Shown here piece after piece: positions 17,652 to 29,006 of a DNA stretch of 64,000 nucleotides. This DNA is from Microbacterium sp. ET2 (GTDB lineage: Bacteria > Actinomycetota > Actinomycetes > Actinomycetales > Microbacteriaceae). The notes under the pieces were generated by a model that made no database searches, was not told where the DNA came from, and worked only from the letters and a program-made list of their open reading frames with translations. Numbering within the stretch: the stretch's first letter is position 1; the number at the start of each line of letters is the position of its first letter. Where the stretch lies: the NCBI RefSeq assembly GCF_030347395.1, contig NZ_CP128170.1, positions 372,001 through 436,000 of the forward strand, read 5' to 3'. A program made the position numbers and the translations under genes.

Positions 17652-19076
17652 TCAGCGTCCCGCGGCGACCTTCGACTTCTCGGGAGCGTCGGCGTCCGCA
17701 CCGGCGTCGCGGGGCGTCTGCGGCGGCGTCACCGCGGGCTGAGCAGGTCGCGGGCGCGCCGCGAACTCCTCGAACGCCGCACGCGGCGTCTGCACCGCTT
17801 CGAGGTTCGCCATGTCGCGACCGAGGACCACATTGCCCAGCCATCCGGCGATCACGCGCAGCTTGCGCTCCCAGGTCGGCATGGCCAGGCCGTGGTAGCC
17901 ACGGTGTGCGAGCCAGGCGAGGAATCCCTTGATCGCGATGTTCCCCGACTGGAAAGCCCCGTTGTACAGACCCAGACCGGCGACGGCACCGAGGTTCTTG
18001 TGGAGGTAGTCGACCGGGTCCTCGCCGCGCAACACAGCAGTGATGTTCTTCGCCAGGAGCTTCCCCTGGCGGACGGCGTGCTGAGCGTTCGGCACGCAGT
18101 AGCCGCCGACTCCACCGCCGGACAGATCCGGGACCGCCGCGACGTCGCCCGCTGCCCAGGCACCTTCGACGATCTCGTCCTCTGTGCCCACGCGGAGGTC
18201 GGCGCGCGTGCGGATGCGACCGCGCTCCTCGACCGGGAGATCGCCGCCGCGCACGACCGTCGGGTTTGCCATGACCCCGGCCGTCCAGATGATGAGATCG
18301 GCGGGGATCACCTCTCCGGTGGACAGTTCGACGTCACCGTCGACCGCGCTCGTGACCTGGGTGTCGAGATGGACGAAGGCGCCGCGCTTGGCCAGGTCCT
18401 TCAGCACCCATTCGCTGGTCTTCAGCGAGACCTCGGGCATGATGCGCCCCATCGCCTCGATGAGGTGGAAGTGCGTCTCGTCGAACGTGAGCTCGGGGTA
18501 CTTCGCCACCAGCGACGAGGCGAACGAACGCAGTTCGGCGAAGACCTCGATGCCGGCGAAGCCGCCGCCGACCACGACGACGGTCAGCAGCCGCTCACGC
18601 TCGGGACCGGGCGGGAGCGCGGCGGCCCTGTCGAAGTTGGTCAGGAGCCGGTCGCGGATCGCGACGGCCTCCTCGATGGTCTTCAGCCCGATCGCGGTGT
18701 CGGCGATGCCGGGAATGGGGAAGGTCCGCGAGACCGCGCCGGCGGTGACGACGATCTGGTCGTACTCCTGCTGGTACGGCTCCCCCGCGATCGGGGCGAG
18801 GGTAGCCGTCTTGTGGGCGTGATCGATGCCGGTGACCTTCGCGGCCACGATCCGGGTCCGCTTCAAGTGCCGTCGGAGTGACACCACCGAGTGCCGGGCC
18901 TCGATCGAACCGGCCGCCACCTCGGGCAGGAACGGCTGATAGGTCATGTAGGCGAGAGGATCGACGATCGTCACCTCGGCCTCGCCGCGGCGCAGACGCT
19001 TCTCCAGCTTCCACGCCGTGTAGAAGCCTGCGTATCCGCCACCGACAATGAGGATCCTGTGCGCGGTGTGGGTCAC
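17652..19076 (-). CDS. ndh: type II NADH dehydrogenase (NDH-2)
   Basis: A membrane-associated single-subunit flavoprotein passing electrons from NADH to menaquinone without pumping protons. The 474 residues carry the N-terminal FAD dinucleotide fold (ILIVGGGYAGFYTAWKL, near 8-24), the second NADH-binding fold (VVVVGGGFAGIEVFAE, near 167), the AAGDVAA FAD motif, YCVPNAQHAVRQGK, and the C-terminal amphipathic region of bacterial NDH-2. A Pro/Ala-rich tail of about 35 residues is added. The GTG at 19076 is supported by GGGGAG eleven bases upstream. It lies 29 bases from the tRNA-Leu and follows the subtilase gene. Confidence 0.94.
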   Translation of the reverse strand: MTHTAHRILIVGGGYAGFYTAWKLEKRLRRGEAEVTIVDPLAYMTYQPFLPEVAAGSIEARHSVVSLRRHLKRTRIVAAKVTGIDHAHKTATLAPIAGEPYQQEYDQIVVTAGAVSRTFPIPGIADTAIGLKTIEEAVAIRDRLLTNFDRAAALPPGPERERLLTVVVVGGGFAGIEVFAELRSFASSLVAKYPELTFDETHFHLIEAMGRIMPEVSLKTSEWVLKDLAKRGAFVHLDTQVTSAVDGDVELSTGEVIPADLIIWTAGVMANPTVVRGGDLPVEERGRIRTRADLRVGTEDEIVEGAWAAGDVAAVPDLSGGGVGGYCVPNAQHAVRQGKLLAKNITAVLRGEDPVDYLHKNLGAVAGLGLYNGAFQSGNIAIKGFLAWLAHRGYHGLAMPTWERKLRVIAGWLGNVVLGRDMANLEAVQTPRAAFEEFAARPRPAQPAVTPPQTPRDAGADADAPEKSKVAAGR

Positions 19077-19097
19077 GATGTGGAGTACTCCCCTAGA

Positions 19098-20381
19098 TCA
19101 ACGGCTCGGCGTGCGGGACGCCAATCGGACGCGTCGGACAGCAGCGGTGACGCCGAGCGCCACCAGTATAGCCCCGACGGTCAGCGCCCCGAGCGGCAGG
19201 GTGCCGTACAGGAGGGTCTGCTCCGACGGAAGGAACGGCGATCCGGCAGGTCCCGCAGCTTCGGCCGGAGGCAGCGGCGGCACCTCCACCGCGCTCGGCG
19301 TGGGCTGCGGATCCGGAGCACTCTCGGCTCGACGGTAGAGCCTCACCCACTCGCGGAGGTCGCCGAGCGGATTCTGCGCCACGTCGGGCACCGTCGCGCT
19401 CAGCGCCGCGGCGGCGTCGATGAGGCCGTACCCGTAGAGAGGATCGGGGACGGACACCCCCGGAACCTCCCGTGCGGTGGAGATGATGCGATTGATGACA
19501 TTCGCCGCATCGAGGTCGGGATAGGCCGACCGTACGAGGGCGGCGACGCCCGCCACGATGGGCGCCGCCCCGCTCGTCCCGTTCCAGGACACGACCCGAC
19601 CGTCGGCGGAGATGCCGAGGAGGTTCTCGCTCGGCGCGGCCACGCCGATGGTGATCCCCTGGGTGGACGCCTCGACGCTGGCCCGACCGTCGGGGTCGAC
19701 CCCGCCGACGGCCAGAACCCCGGGGATGGTGGCGGGCGCTCCTACGCGGGTCGTCCCCGTGCCCCGGTTGCCGGCGGCCACGACCACCACCACGTCGTTG
19801 TCGAAGGCGTAGAGGAACGCGTCGTCCCAGCTGCGGTCCCAGTCGGGGGTGTTCGTCGTGAGGGAGAGGTTGATGATGTCGGCTCCGTTGTCGACCGACC
19901 AGCGCACCGCCTCGGAGATCTGCTCGGCGAACGGCACGGGCGAGGAGTTGCCCACCCCGATCGAGACCGACAGCAGTTCCGCCGCCGGCGCCACGCCGAT
20001 CATGCCGGTGTCGGCGCCGGTCCCGCGCGCCGCAGCCAGCGAGGCCACCCAGCTGCCGTGATTGCCGTCGACCGCACCCACCGGCAGCCGGCCGTCGGGC
20101 GCGCCGATGTCGGACACATCCGTGCCGCCGACCACCGCACCGGCGAACTCGACCGGTCCGCGCCCGATGCCGGTGTCGATGATGGCGATGCGGGCACCCT
20201 CGCCACGGGTCGTGCGCCACGCATCCCGGATGCCGTAATCGTCGAGCCAGTACTCCGCGGCCCGCACCGGATCAGCGGCGGCGTCGGGCGACGGCGTGGT
20301 CGCTGCGGCAGGGGTCACCAGTCCCCCGACCAGCCCCGCGACGAGCACCGCGATCACTCCTGCGCGGCCGCGGCGCGTCAT
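19098..20381 (-). CDS. membrane-anchored subtilisin-family (S8) protease, mycosin-like
   Basis: An exported serine protease of 427 residues. Signal peptide at about 8-27 (VIAVLVAGLVGG then PAAA), catalytic triad Asp69 in IIDTGIG, His108 in GNHGSWVAS, Ser270 in NGTSGAAP, and oxyanion Asn205 in AAGN. A Pro-rich linker (about 355-385) leads to a C-terminal transmembrane helix near 395-417, so the catalytic domain faces outward, as in mycosins. No type VII secretion genes are nearby. The ATG at 20381 overlaps the DUF501 stop (ATGA) and is preceded by GGAGGAGAG; an upstream in-frame extension is rejected because it gives no signal peptide. Confidence 0.92.
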   Translation of the reverse strand: MTRRGRAGVIAVLVAGLVGGLVTPAAATTPSPDAAADPVRAAEYWLDDYGIRDAWRTTRGEGARIAIIDTGIGRGPVEFAGAVVGGTDVSDIGAPDGRLPVGAVDGNHGSWVASLAAARGTGADTGMIGVAPAAELLSVSIGVGNSSPVPFAEQISEAVRWSVDNGADIINLSLTTNTPDWDRSWDDAFLYAFDNDVVVVVAAGNRGTGTTRVGAPATIPGVLAVGGVDPDGRASVEASTQGITIGVAAPSENLLGISADGRVVSWNGTSGAAPIVAGVAALVRSAYPDLDAANVINRIISTAREVPGVSVPDPLYGYGLIDAAAALSATVPDVAQNPLGDLREWVRLYRRAESAPDPQPTPSAVEVPPLPPAEAAGPAGSPFLPSEQTLLYGTLPLGALTVGAILVALGVTAAVRRVRLASRTPSR

Positions 20382-20893
20382 CCGCTCTCCTCCGGCGGAC
20401 ACGCGCACACCCCCGGCGACCAGGACGCCCGTTCCAGGGCGGCATCCCCCACCGGATTCACTCCGGGCCCTGCCGCCAGTGCGTGTGCCGCCAGCGCATG
20501 CAGACACTTCACCCGCGTGGGCATGCCACCGGCGGAGATCCCGGCGATCTCGGCGACCTCACCGAACTGCGCGCGATCGGCGAGGTACTGCTCATGGGCG
20601 TGCCGGTAGGCCGCGGGCCCCTCGGGATCGGCCTGGAGCTCGGCGAGCAGCTCGGGCATCACCTGTCCGGCCTCCAGCGCCGACATGGCGGCGGTCGCAG
20701 CGGGATGTGTGAGGTAGTAGAACGTCGGGAAGGGCGTCCCGTCGGGGAGCCTCGGCGCGGTGGCGACGACCGTGGGGTTGCCGCAGACGCACCGCGCGGC
20801 CACGCCCAGCACACCGCGCGCCGGGCGTCCCAGCTGACGCTGGATCACGGCCAGATCGGTGTCGCTCACGGGCGGATACGGCGGCCTCGTCAC
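20378..20893 (-). CDS. DUF501 domain protein
   Basis: A 171-residue protein of the DUF501 family, marked by RQLGRPARGVLGVAARC near the start, PTVVATAPRLPDGTPFPTFYYLTHP, and the C-terminal KCLHALAAHALAAGPGVNP with conserved Cys/His residues that may bind metal. Function unknown. It stands downstream of ftsB in actinobacteria generally. The GTG follows a TAACCT -10 element by six bases, so it may have its own leaderless transcript inside the eno-ftsB operon. The subtilase start overlaps its stop. Confidence 0.9.
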   Translation of the reverse strand: MTRPPYPPVSDTDLAVIQRQLGRPARGVLGVAARCVCGNPTVVATAPRLPDGTPFPTFYYLTHPAATAAMSALEAGQVMPELLAELQADPEGPAAYRHAHEQYLADRAQFGEVAEIAGISAGGMPTRVKCLHALAAHALAAGPGVNPVGDAALERASWSPGVCACPPEESG

Positions 20894-20899
20894 CTCGAC

Positions 20900-20905
20900 A
20901 GGTTA
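20900..20905 (-). promoter_or_regulatory. -10 hexamer TAACCT, leaderless start of the DUF501 gene
   Basis: Leftward TAACCT overlaps the end of the ftsB-like gene and ends six bases before the GTG at 20893. This would be an internal promoter. Confidence 0.45.
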
Positions 20906-21412
20906 CCCGGGGTCGGTGACGGTGGTGGCGAGGCCGGCCTCGGCGACCGAGCGCAGAAGCTGCGACATCCAGTCGGTGCGGGTGCGTTCGACCTCCTCGC
21001 TCACCGCACCCTGCTCCTGCGGGACGTCCTCGGGCGGCAGGTCGTTGTCGACCAGGTACACCACCTCGCCGGGCCTGACGTAGTACAGGCGCTCGCGGGC
21101 CTCGGTCGTGATGTAGGCCGGATCGCTCCAGCGCTCGCGCTCGGATTCGAGTTCCTCGATCTGCTCCCGCGTCAGTTCCACGGACTGCTCCAGAGCGGCG
21201 ATCTGCTGACGCTGATCGAGGTAGGTCCCGACCGTCGGCACGAGGACGAAGGCGGCGAGCACCACCAGACCCAGCATGATCACCATGAACCCGGAGAGTC
21301 GGATGCCGCCGAGCCAGCCGCGCACGTCGACCCGGCCGTCCGCGGGGCGACGCCCCGGCCGCCGTCGTCTGGCTGCGGAAGACGACGAGGGGGGAGCCGA
21401 TCGTGCGGTCAC
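20903..21412 (-). CDS. ftsB: FtsB/DivIC-family septum formation initiator
   Basis: A 169-residue bitopic protein: long basic, Ser-rich cytoplasmic N-terminus (1-39), one transmembrane helix at about 40-61, then a heptad-rich coiled coil at about 64-95 (QQIAALEQSVELTREQIEELE) and the DivIC motif DPAYITTEARERLYYVRPGE. FtsB-type proteins join FtsL and FtsQ in the divisome. GTG at 21412 has GGGAG upstream. Gene order eno-ftsB-DUF501 is conserved in actinobacteria and supports the call. Confidence 0.9.
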   Translation of the reverse strand: MTARSAPPSSSSAARRRRPGRRPADGRVDVRGWLGGIRLSGFMVIMLGLVVLAAFVLVPTVGTYLDQRQQIAALEQSVELTREQIEELESERERWSDPAYITTEARERLYYVRPGEVVYLVDNDLPPEDVPQEQGAVSEEVERTRTDWMSQLLRSVAEAGLATTVTDPG

Positions 21413-21443
21413 GGCTCCCCCTTCATCGACGATCGGTCGCGCG

Positions 21444-23482
<2,039 letters not shown>

Positions 23483-23514
23483 TCCCCCAGCCAACAAGCG
23501 CCGGGGCCCGCGCG

Positions 23515-24318
23515 TCAAGAGCGGGCTCGCCATTCCGCCACGAGCGCGGGCACGAGCGCCTCCGCGGTGCGGCGATAGCCCAGTGCGCTCGGGTGGAACC
23601 TGTCTGCGCTGAACATCGCCTCGGGATCGCGGGCGAAGGCGTGTCCGACCGCGGCTCTCAGCGAGACCGGTCGCGCGTCGAGCGCGCGTGCCACGCGCGC
23701 CTGTCCCGCAGCGAGCCGTCGCGAAAGTCGGGACGCGAGGGCGCGCAGCGGCTGCGGCACGGGTCGAAGGGCACCGAGGTCGGGGCAGGTCCCCACCACC
23801 ACACGTGCGCCACGGGCTCGGAGTTCTCGCACGGCGTCGGCGAGGTGCCCCAGTGAGATCTCCATCGGCACGCGGTGCGTGACATCGTTTCCGCCGACGA
23901 TGATGACCGCGAGATCCGGCCGCAGGTCAGACGGCAGCCGCGCGATCTGGGAGGGGAGAGCGGATGACTCCGACCCGACGACCGCAACAGATCGAAGTCG
24001 CACCGGGCGCAGGAGCGCGGTGCCCAGTCCCTTGGCGACCCGCGCACCCAACGTCTGCTTCGGGCGCTGCGCACCCAGACCCGCGGCGATGGAGTCGCCG
24101 AGGACCACCAGATCGATCGGGTCACCGTGCAGCCGACGCCGCCATACCCGGTCGGTGTCCCAGGCGTCCTCCCCGAGGGGCTTGCCGATCCGGCGCCTCG
24201 CGATGCCCGCCTGCCGCCGGATGGTGCGGGGCAGCTCCACGGTCACAGCGACGGTGAGCACGACGGCGACGGCGAGCGCGACGCCGCCGATACGTGCCGC
24301 TGTCGCCGAGGATCTCAT
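23515..24318 (-). CDS. SGNH/GDSL-family hydrolase with N-terminal membrane anchor
   Basis: A 267-residue esterase/lipase-fold protein. After a basic start there is one hydrophobic segment at about 10-30, so the catalytic domain is probably exported and tethered. The four SGNH blocks are present: GDSIAAG with Ser76, a Gly in the second block, GGND with Asn144, and ADRFHPS with Asp239 and His242. Substrate unknown; related actinobacterial enzymes act on acyl groups of lipids or glycans. The ATG at 24318 gives the best signal-anchor; no strong ribosome-binding site is seen. Confidence 0.87.
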   Translation of the reverse strand: MRSSATAARIGGVALAVAVVLTVAVTVELPRTIRRQAGIARRRIGKPLGEDAWDTDRVWRRRLHGDPIDLVVLGDSIAAGLGAQRPKQTLGARVAKGLGTALLRPVRLRSVAVVGSESSALPSQIARLPSDLRPDLAVIIVGGNDVTHRVPMEISLGHLADAVRELRARGARVVVGTCPDLGALRPVPQPLRALASRLSRRLAAGQARVARALDARPVSLRAAVGHAFARDPEAMFSADRFHPSALGYRRTAEALVPALVAEWRARS

Positions 24319-24356
24319 GAGGTCATTGCACGGGCGTTCGGTGAACGAAGGGGAAC

Positions 24357-24376
24357 GGCCGGGTGACCACCCGGCC
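24357..24376. repeat. perfect 8-bp inverted repeat upstream of the APC permease
   Basis: GGCCGGGT (24357-24364), loop GACC, ACCCGGCC (24369-24376). It lies between the divergent SGNH hydrolase and permease genes and covers the expected -35 region for the permease -10 at 24389, the position expected of a repressor operator. Confidence 0.5.
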
Positions 24377-24388
24377 ACCCGGGCTTAG

Positions 24389-24394
24389 TAGGGT
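24389..24394 (+). promoter_or_regulatory. -10 hexamer TAGGGT, leaderless start of the APC permease
   Basis: TAGGGT ends six bases before the GTG at 24401, with no Shine-Dalgarno. Confidence 0.6.
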
Positions 24395-24400
24395 TCGGTC

Positions 24401-25663
<1,263 letters not shown>

Positions 25664-26971
25664 TCATCCCAGAGGCTTGATCTCGAGCCTGTCGACGTCA
25701 CGGTCGCCCGATGCCACCGTCGCGAAGGCGGTGAACCCGTCGGCGCGGGCACGCTCGAGGAGGGCCTTGAGGTTCTTCGTCCGCTGCTCGAGACGCACAC
25801 GCCCGCCGCGATCGATGAGCGCAGACTTCAGGGTCAGCAGATCTCCGACCGACGCATCCCGGTCGTGAACCAGCACGAGGGCGTCGGCGGTGGTGTCGCC
25901 ACCGGCGGGAACGAGGTCGACGAGCCGTTCGAATCCGAGCGAGAAGCCGACGGCGGGGACCTCCTGTCCGAGGAAGCGCCCGATCATCCCGTCGTAGCGG
26001 CCTCCGCCGCCCAGCGAGTACGACACCGCCGGGTGAGCGAGCTCGAAGATCGTGCCCGTGTAGTACCCCATCCCCCGCACGAGGAACGGATCGAACCGCA
26101 GCGGAACCTCACGACTGCCCGCGTCCACCCCACGTGCAGCCGCCACGGCCTCGCCGATGCCCACGAGGTGGGCCACGACGTCGCCCGGCATCCCGTCGGG
26201 GAGCGCCCCGCGGATCCCCGACGCGGTGAGGGGATGGTCGGAGCCGGCCCCGGACGCGGCCAGACGTGCGAGATGGGACGCCACAGCAGTCACCGCGGTC
26301 TCGTCGGCGCCGCGTTCACGCAGCTCGACCGTCACGCCCTCGGGGCCGATCTTGTCGAGCTTGTCGAGCGTGATCAGCACCCCGGCGCGCGCGTCGGCGG
26401 GAAACCCGAAGGCTGCGAGCATCGCGTCCAGCAGGCGACGATCATTGACACGGACTTCGCCGCCCTCCAGCCCCAGCGCATCGAGGGTGTCGAGGGTCGC
26501 CGTGACGAGTTCCGACTCGGCACGGGAGGTGGCGTCGCCGATGATGTCGATGTCGCACTGCAGGAACTGCCGGTAGCGGCCCTTCTGCGGACGCTCCGCG
26601 CGCCAGACCGGGGCGATCTGCACGGCGCGGAAGATGCCCGGCAGTTCGCCGCGGTGACTGGCGTAGAAGCGCGCGAGCGGCACGGTGAGGTCGTATCGCA
26701 GACCCAGATCGGTGAGGGATGCGGGGTCGTCGGCGGCCGCGCGGATGGCATCGGCGTCGAGCCCGCGCTTGAGCACGTTGTAGGCGAGCTTCTCGTTGTC
26801 CCCGCCGATACCGGCGTGGAGGCGGTCGTAGTCCTCCATCACCGGGGTTTCGATCTCGTCGAAGCCGTGCACTCGGTAGCGGTCGCGGATGGTGCGGAGC
26901 ACACGCTCGCGGCGGGCCTTTTCGGCGGGGAGGAAATCGCGCATGCCGCGCGGCGGAGTGACGGTGGGCAC
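25664..26971 (-). CDS. hisS: histidyl-tRNA synthetase
   Basis: Charges tRNA-His. The 435-residue class II synthetase has motif 1 around ETPVMEDYDRL, motif 2 in FRAVQIAPVWRAERPQKGRYRQF, the HisA-type FDPFLVRGMGYYTGTIFEL, motif 3 region VGFSLGFERL, and a C-terminal anticodon-binding domain ending in RLEIKPLG. The GTG at 26971 is chosen because GGAAGGA stands seven bases before it and homologues begin at this PTVTPPRGMRDFLP. It follows mazG by four bases. Confidence 0.96.
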   Translation of the reverse strand: MPTVTPPRGMRDFLPAEKARRERVLRTIRDRYRVHGFDEIETPVMEDYDRLHAGIGGDNEKLAYNVLKRGLDADAIRAAADDPASLTDLGLRYDLTVPLARFYASHRGELPGIFRAVQIAPVWRAERPQKGRYRQFLQCDIDIIGDATSRAESELVTATLDTLDALGLEGGEVRVNDRRLLDAMLAAFGFPADARAGVLITLDKLDKIGPEGVTVELRERGADETAVTAVASHLARLAASGAGSDHPLTASGIRGALPDGMPGDVVAHLVGIGEAVAAARGVDAGSREVPLRFDPFLVRGMGYYTGTIFELAHPAVSYSLGGGGRYDGMIGRFLGQEVPAVGFSLGFERLVDLVPAGGDTTADALVLVHDRDASVGDLLTLKSALIDRGGRVRLEQRTKNLKALLERARADGFTAFATVASGDRDVDRLEIKPLG

Positions 26972-26975
26972 CGGA

Positions 26976-27662
26976 CTATCCTTCCAGGTCGTCCCCGCGC
27001 GACGCGTCGCGCTCCTCTCCCTCGGCGAAGCGGATCCGAGCGCCCAGGGTCCGCAGCGCGCCGCGGAGCGCCCGATCCGCGTCCCACCCCTGCTCCCGCG
27101 CACGCGCCGCCAACGCGAGGAGGGCGTCGCCGAGCTCCGCCTCCGTCGAAGGTTCCTGGGCGGCCGCCGGCACGACGGGCGCGGGCGTGAGACCGGGGAC
27201 CCGAGCCGCCTTCCCCAGCATCTTCTGCGCGAGGGCGAGAGCCGGCATCCGCTCCGACACCCCGTCCAGCACGCTCGTCCGGGTGCTCTTCTCGGCCGCC
27301 TTCGCGGCGTTCCAGTGCACGAGCACCTCCTCCGGGGTCTCAGCGACGGCGCCCGCGAAGACGTGCGGGTGGCGACGTTCCATCTTCTCGGCGAGCGCGG
27401 CGGCGACGTCGTCGATGTCGAACGGATCGTCCGGATCCTCCGACGCGATCTCGGCGTGGAAGAGCACCTGCCAGAGGAGATCGCCGAGTTCCTCGCGCAG
27501 CTCCGGGCGCGACCCGACCTCGATGGCGTCGATCAGCTCGGCCGACTCCTCCACGAGGTAGGGCACGAGATCGTGGTGGGTGATCAGCCGTGACCAGGCG
27601 CACCGCACGCGCACGGCGTGCATCACCTCGGCCGCCCGGCGCAGCCCGTCATCCTCGCTCAT
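26976..27662 (-). CDS. mazG: MazG-family nucleoside triphosphate pyrophosphohydrolase
   Basis: Hydrolyses (d)NTPs to monophosphates and pyrophosphate as a housecleaning enzyme. The 228-residue protein carries the all-alpha MazG metal site EESAELIDAI (ExxE) followed by EELGDLLWQVLFHA (ExxD) and the HPHVFAG motif. The second, C-terminal half, AELGDALLALAARAREQGWDADRALRGAL, is partly conserved. ATG at 27662 has GAGGGG upstream; a longer reading from 27821 lies antisense-like over nhaA and is rejected. Likely co-transcribed with hisS. Confidence 0.93.
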   Translation of the reverse strand: MSEDDGLRRAAEVMHAVRVRCAWSRLITHHDLVPYLVEESAELIDAIEVGSRPELREELGDLLWQVLFHAEIASEDPDDPFDIDDVAAALAEKMERRHPHVFAGAVAETPEEVLVHWNAAKAAEKSTRTSVLDGVSERMPALALAQKMLGKAARVPGLTPAPVVPAAAQEPSTEAELGDALLALAARAREQGWDADRALRGALRTLGARIRFAEGEERDASRGDDLEG

Positions 27663-27678
27663 GCGCACCCCTCGCGGA

Positions 27679-28875
27679 TCAGTGGATGTCCCCCGTCGTC
27701 TCAGCCGGCTCGGGGAGCTCCTCGTCGGCGGTCTCGGGAGACACCCGACGATAGTGGCGGGCGCGCTGGGCGACCAGCAGCGCCGCGAGGATGATCGAGA
27801 TCGCCGACCCCGCGAGGACACCCAGCGTCGCCTCGTCGCGCACGAGGGGGCTGTTGGCGAAGGCGAGTTCGGACAGCAGCAGCGACACGGTGAACCCGAT
27901 ACCGCCCAGCGCCCCGGCGGCCAGGAGGTCGAGGAACGACAGCGGCGGAGTCACGCCGCGGTTGAGAAGCCTCATCGAGATCCAGCTGAAGACGGAGATG
28001 CCGATGATCTTGCCCACGGGAAGTGCGACGAGGATGCCCCAGAAGGCCGGGGAGAGCTGGGTCGGCGAGACGGCGGGGATGACGACGAGGGCTGCCGAGA
28101 ATGCGAACAGCGGCAGGACGAGTCCGTTCACCCACGGCTCGAGGGTGTGGCGTGTGCGAAGCGCCGGCTGCTGAGCCATCGCGATGCCGAGTGCGACGCC
28201 GGCGATTGTCGCGTGGACGCCCGACAGGTAGACCAGCACCCAGGTGGCGAGACCGATCACGACGAGCGCGGCGGCGATCGGGATGCGGCCGCGGGTGTCG
28301 AGGCGCCGGCTGAGGAAGCCGAAGGCGATCACCAGCAGGGCGGCCACCGCGAGGAGCCCGACGTTGACGTCGGTGGTGAAGAGCACCGCGATGAAGATGA
28401 TGCCGACGATGTCGTCGAGGATCGCCAGGGCGAGGAGGAAGATCCGGATGCCGGAGGGCAGGCCCTTGCCGAAGACGGCGAGCACGCCCAGGGCGAAGGC
28501 GATATCGGTCGCCGTGGGAATCGGCCACCCCTGCGCGGCATCCGACCCTCCGGCGATGAGCACGAAGATCGCGATCGGGATGACGACACCGCCCGCGGCG
28601 GCGATCGCCGGCTGGAGTGCTTTCTTCGCCGAGTTCAACTCGCCGCTGGTGAGTTCGTACTGCAGCTCCACGGCGACGACGAAGAAGAAGACCGCCAGCA
28701 GGCCGTCCTGGATCCAGTGACCCACCGACATCTCGAACACCCCGGGGATGCCGAGGTAGGTCTCCTTCAGCGCCTGGGCGGCAGGGCCGAGCGGGGAGTT
28801 GGCCACGATGAGCGCCGCGGCGGCGGCGGCGAGGAGCACGATGGCGGGGAAACGGGCAGAGCGCAGCAGGGACAC
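27679..28875 (-). CDS. nhaA: Na+/H+ antiporter NhaA
   Basis: Exchanges internal sodium for external protons for pH and salt homeostasis. The 398-residue protein has about twelve helices with the ion-binding Asp pair in ALAILDDIVGI and PTATDIAFALGVLA, and the membrane start FPAIVLLAAAAAALIVANSP usual for NhaA. The GTG at 28875 follows AAAGGA at good spacing. It lies 16 bases upstream of mazG on the same strand and diverges from ppc; the short acidic C-terminal tail is family-like. Confidence 0.95.
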   Translation of the reverse strand: MSLLRSARFPAIVLLAAAAAALIVANSPLGPAAQALKETYLGIPGVFEMSVGHWIQDGLLAVFFFVVAVELQYELTSGELNSAKKALQPAIAAAGGVVIPIAIFVLIAGGSDAAQGWPIPTATDIAFALGVLAVFGKGLPSGIRIFLLALAILDDIVGIIFIAVLFTTDVNVGLLAVAALLVIAFGFLSRRLDTRGRIPIAAALVVIGLATWVLVYLSGVHATIAGVALGIAMAQQPALRTRHTLEPWVNGLVLPLFAFSAALVVIPAVSPTQLSPAFWGILVALPVGKIIGISVFSWISMRLLNRGVTPPLSFLDLLAAGALGGIGFTVSLLLSELAFANSPLVRDEATLGVLAGSAISIILAALLVAQRARHYRRVSPETADEELPEPAETTGDIH

Positions 28876-28994
28876 AGGCGGTCCTTTCGTCGGTGTCTGG
28901 CGAGTACGCTGACGCGCACGCCGACCAGGCTTCCCGGCACACCGTGTCCGATTCTACCGGGCTCTCCTGTGACATACCCGTCACACAGCGGCGA

Positions 28995-29000
28995 TACCGT
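28995..29000 (+). promoter_or_regulatory. -10 hexamer TACCGT, leaderless start of ppc
   Basis: TACCGT ends six bases before the ATG at 29007. GGGGGA fills the gap but touches the start codon. Confidence 0.6.
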
Positions 29001-29006
29001 GGGGGA

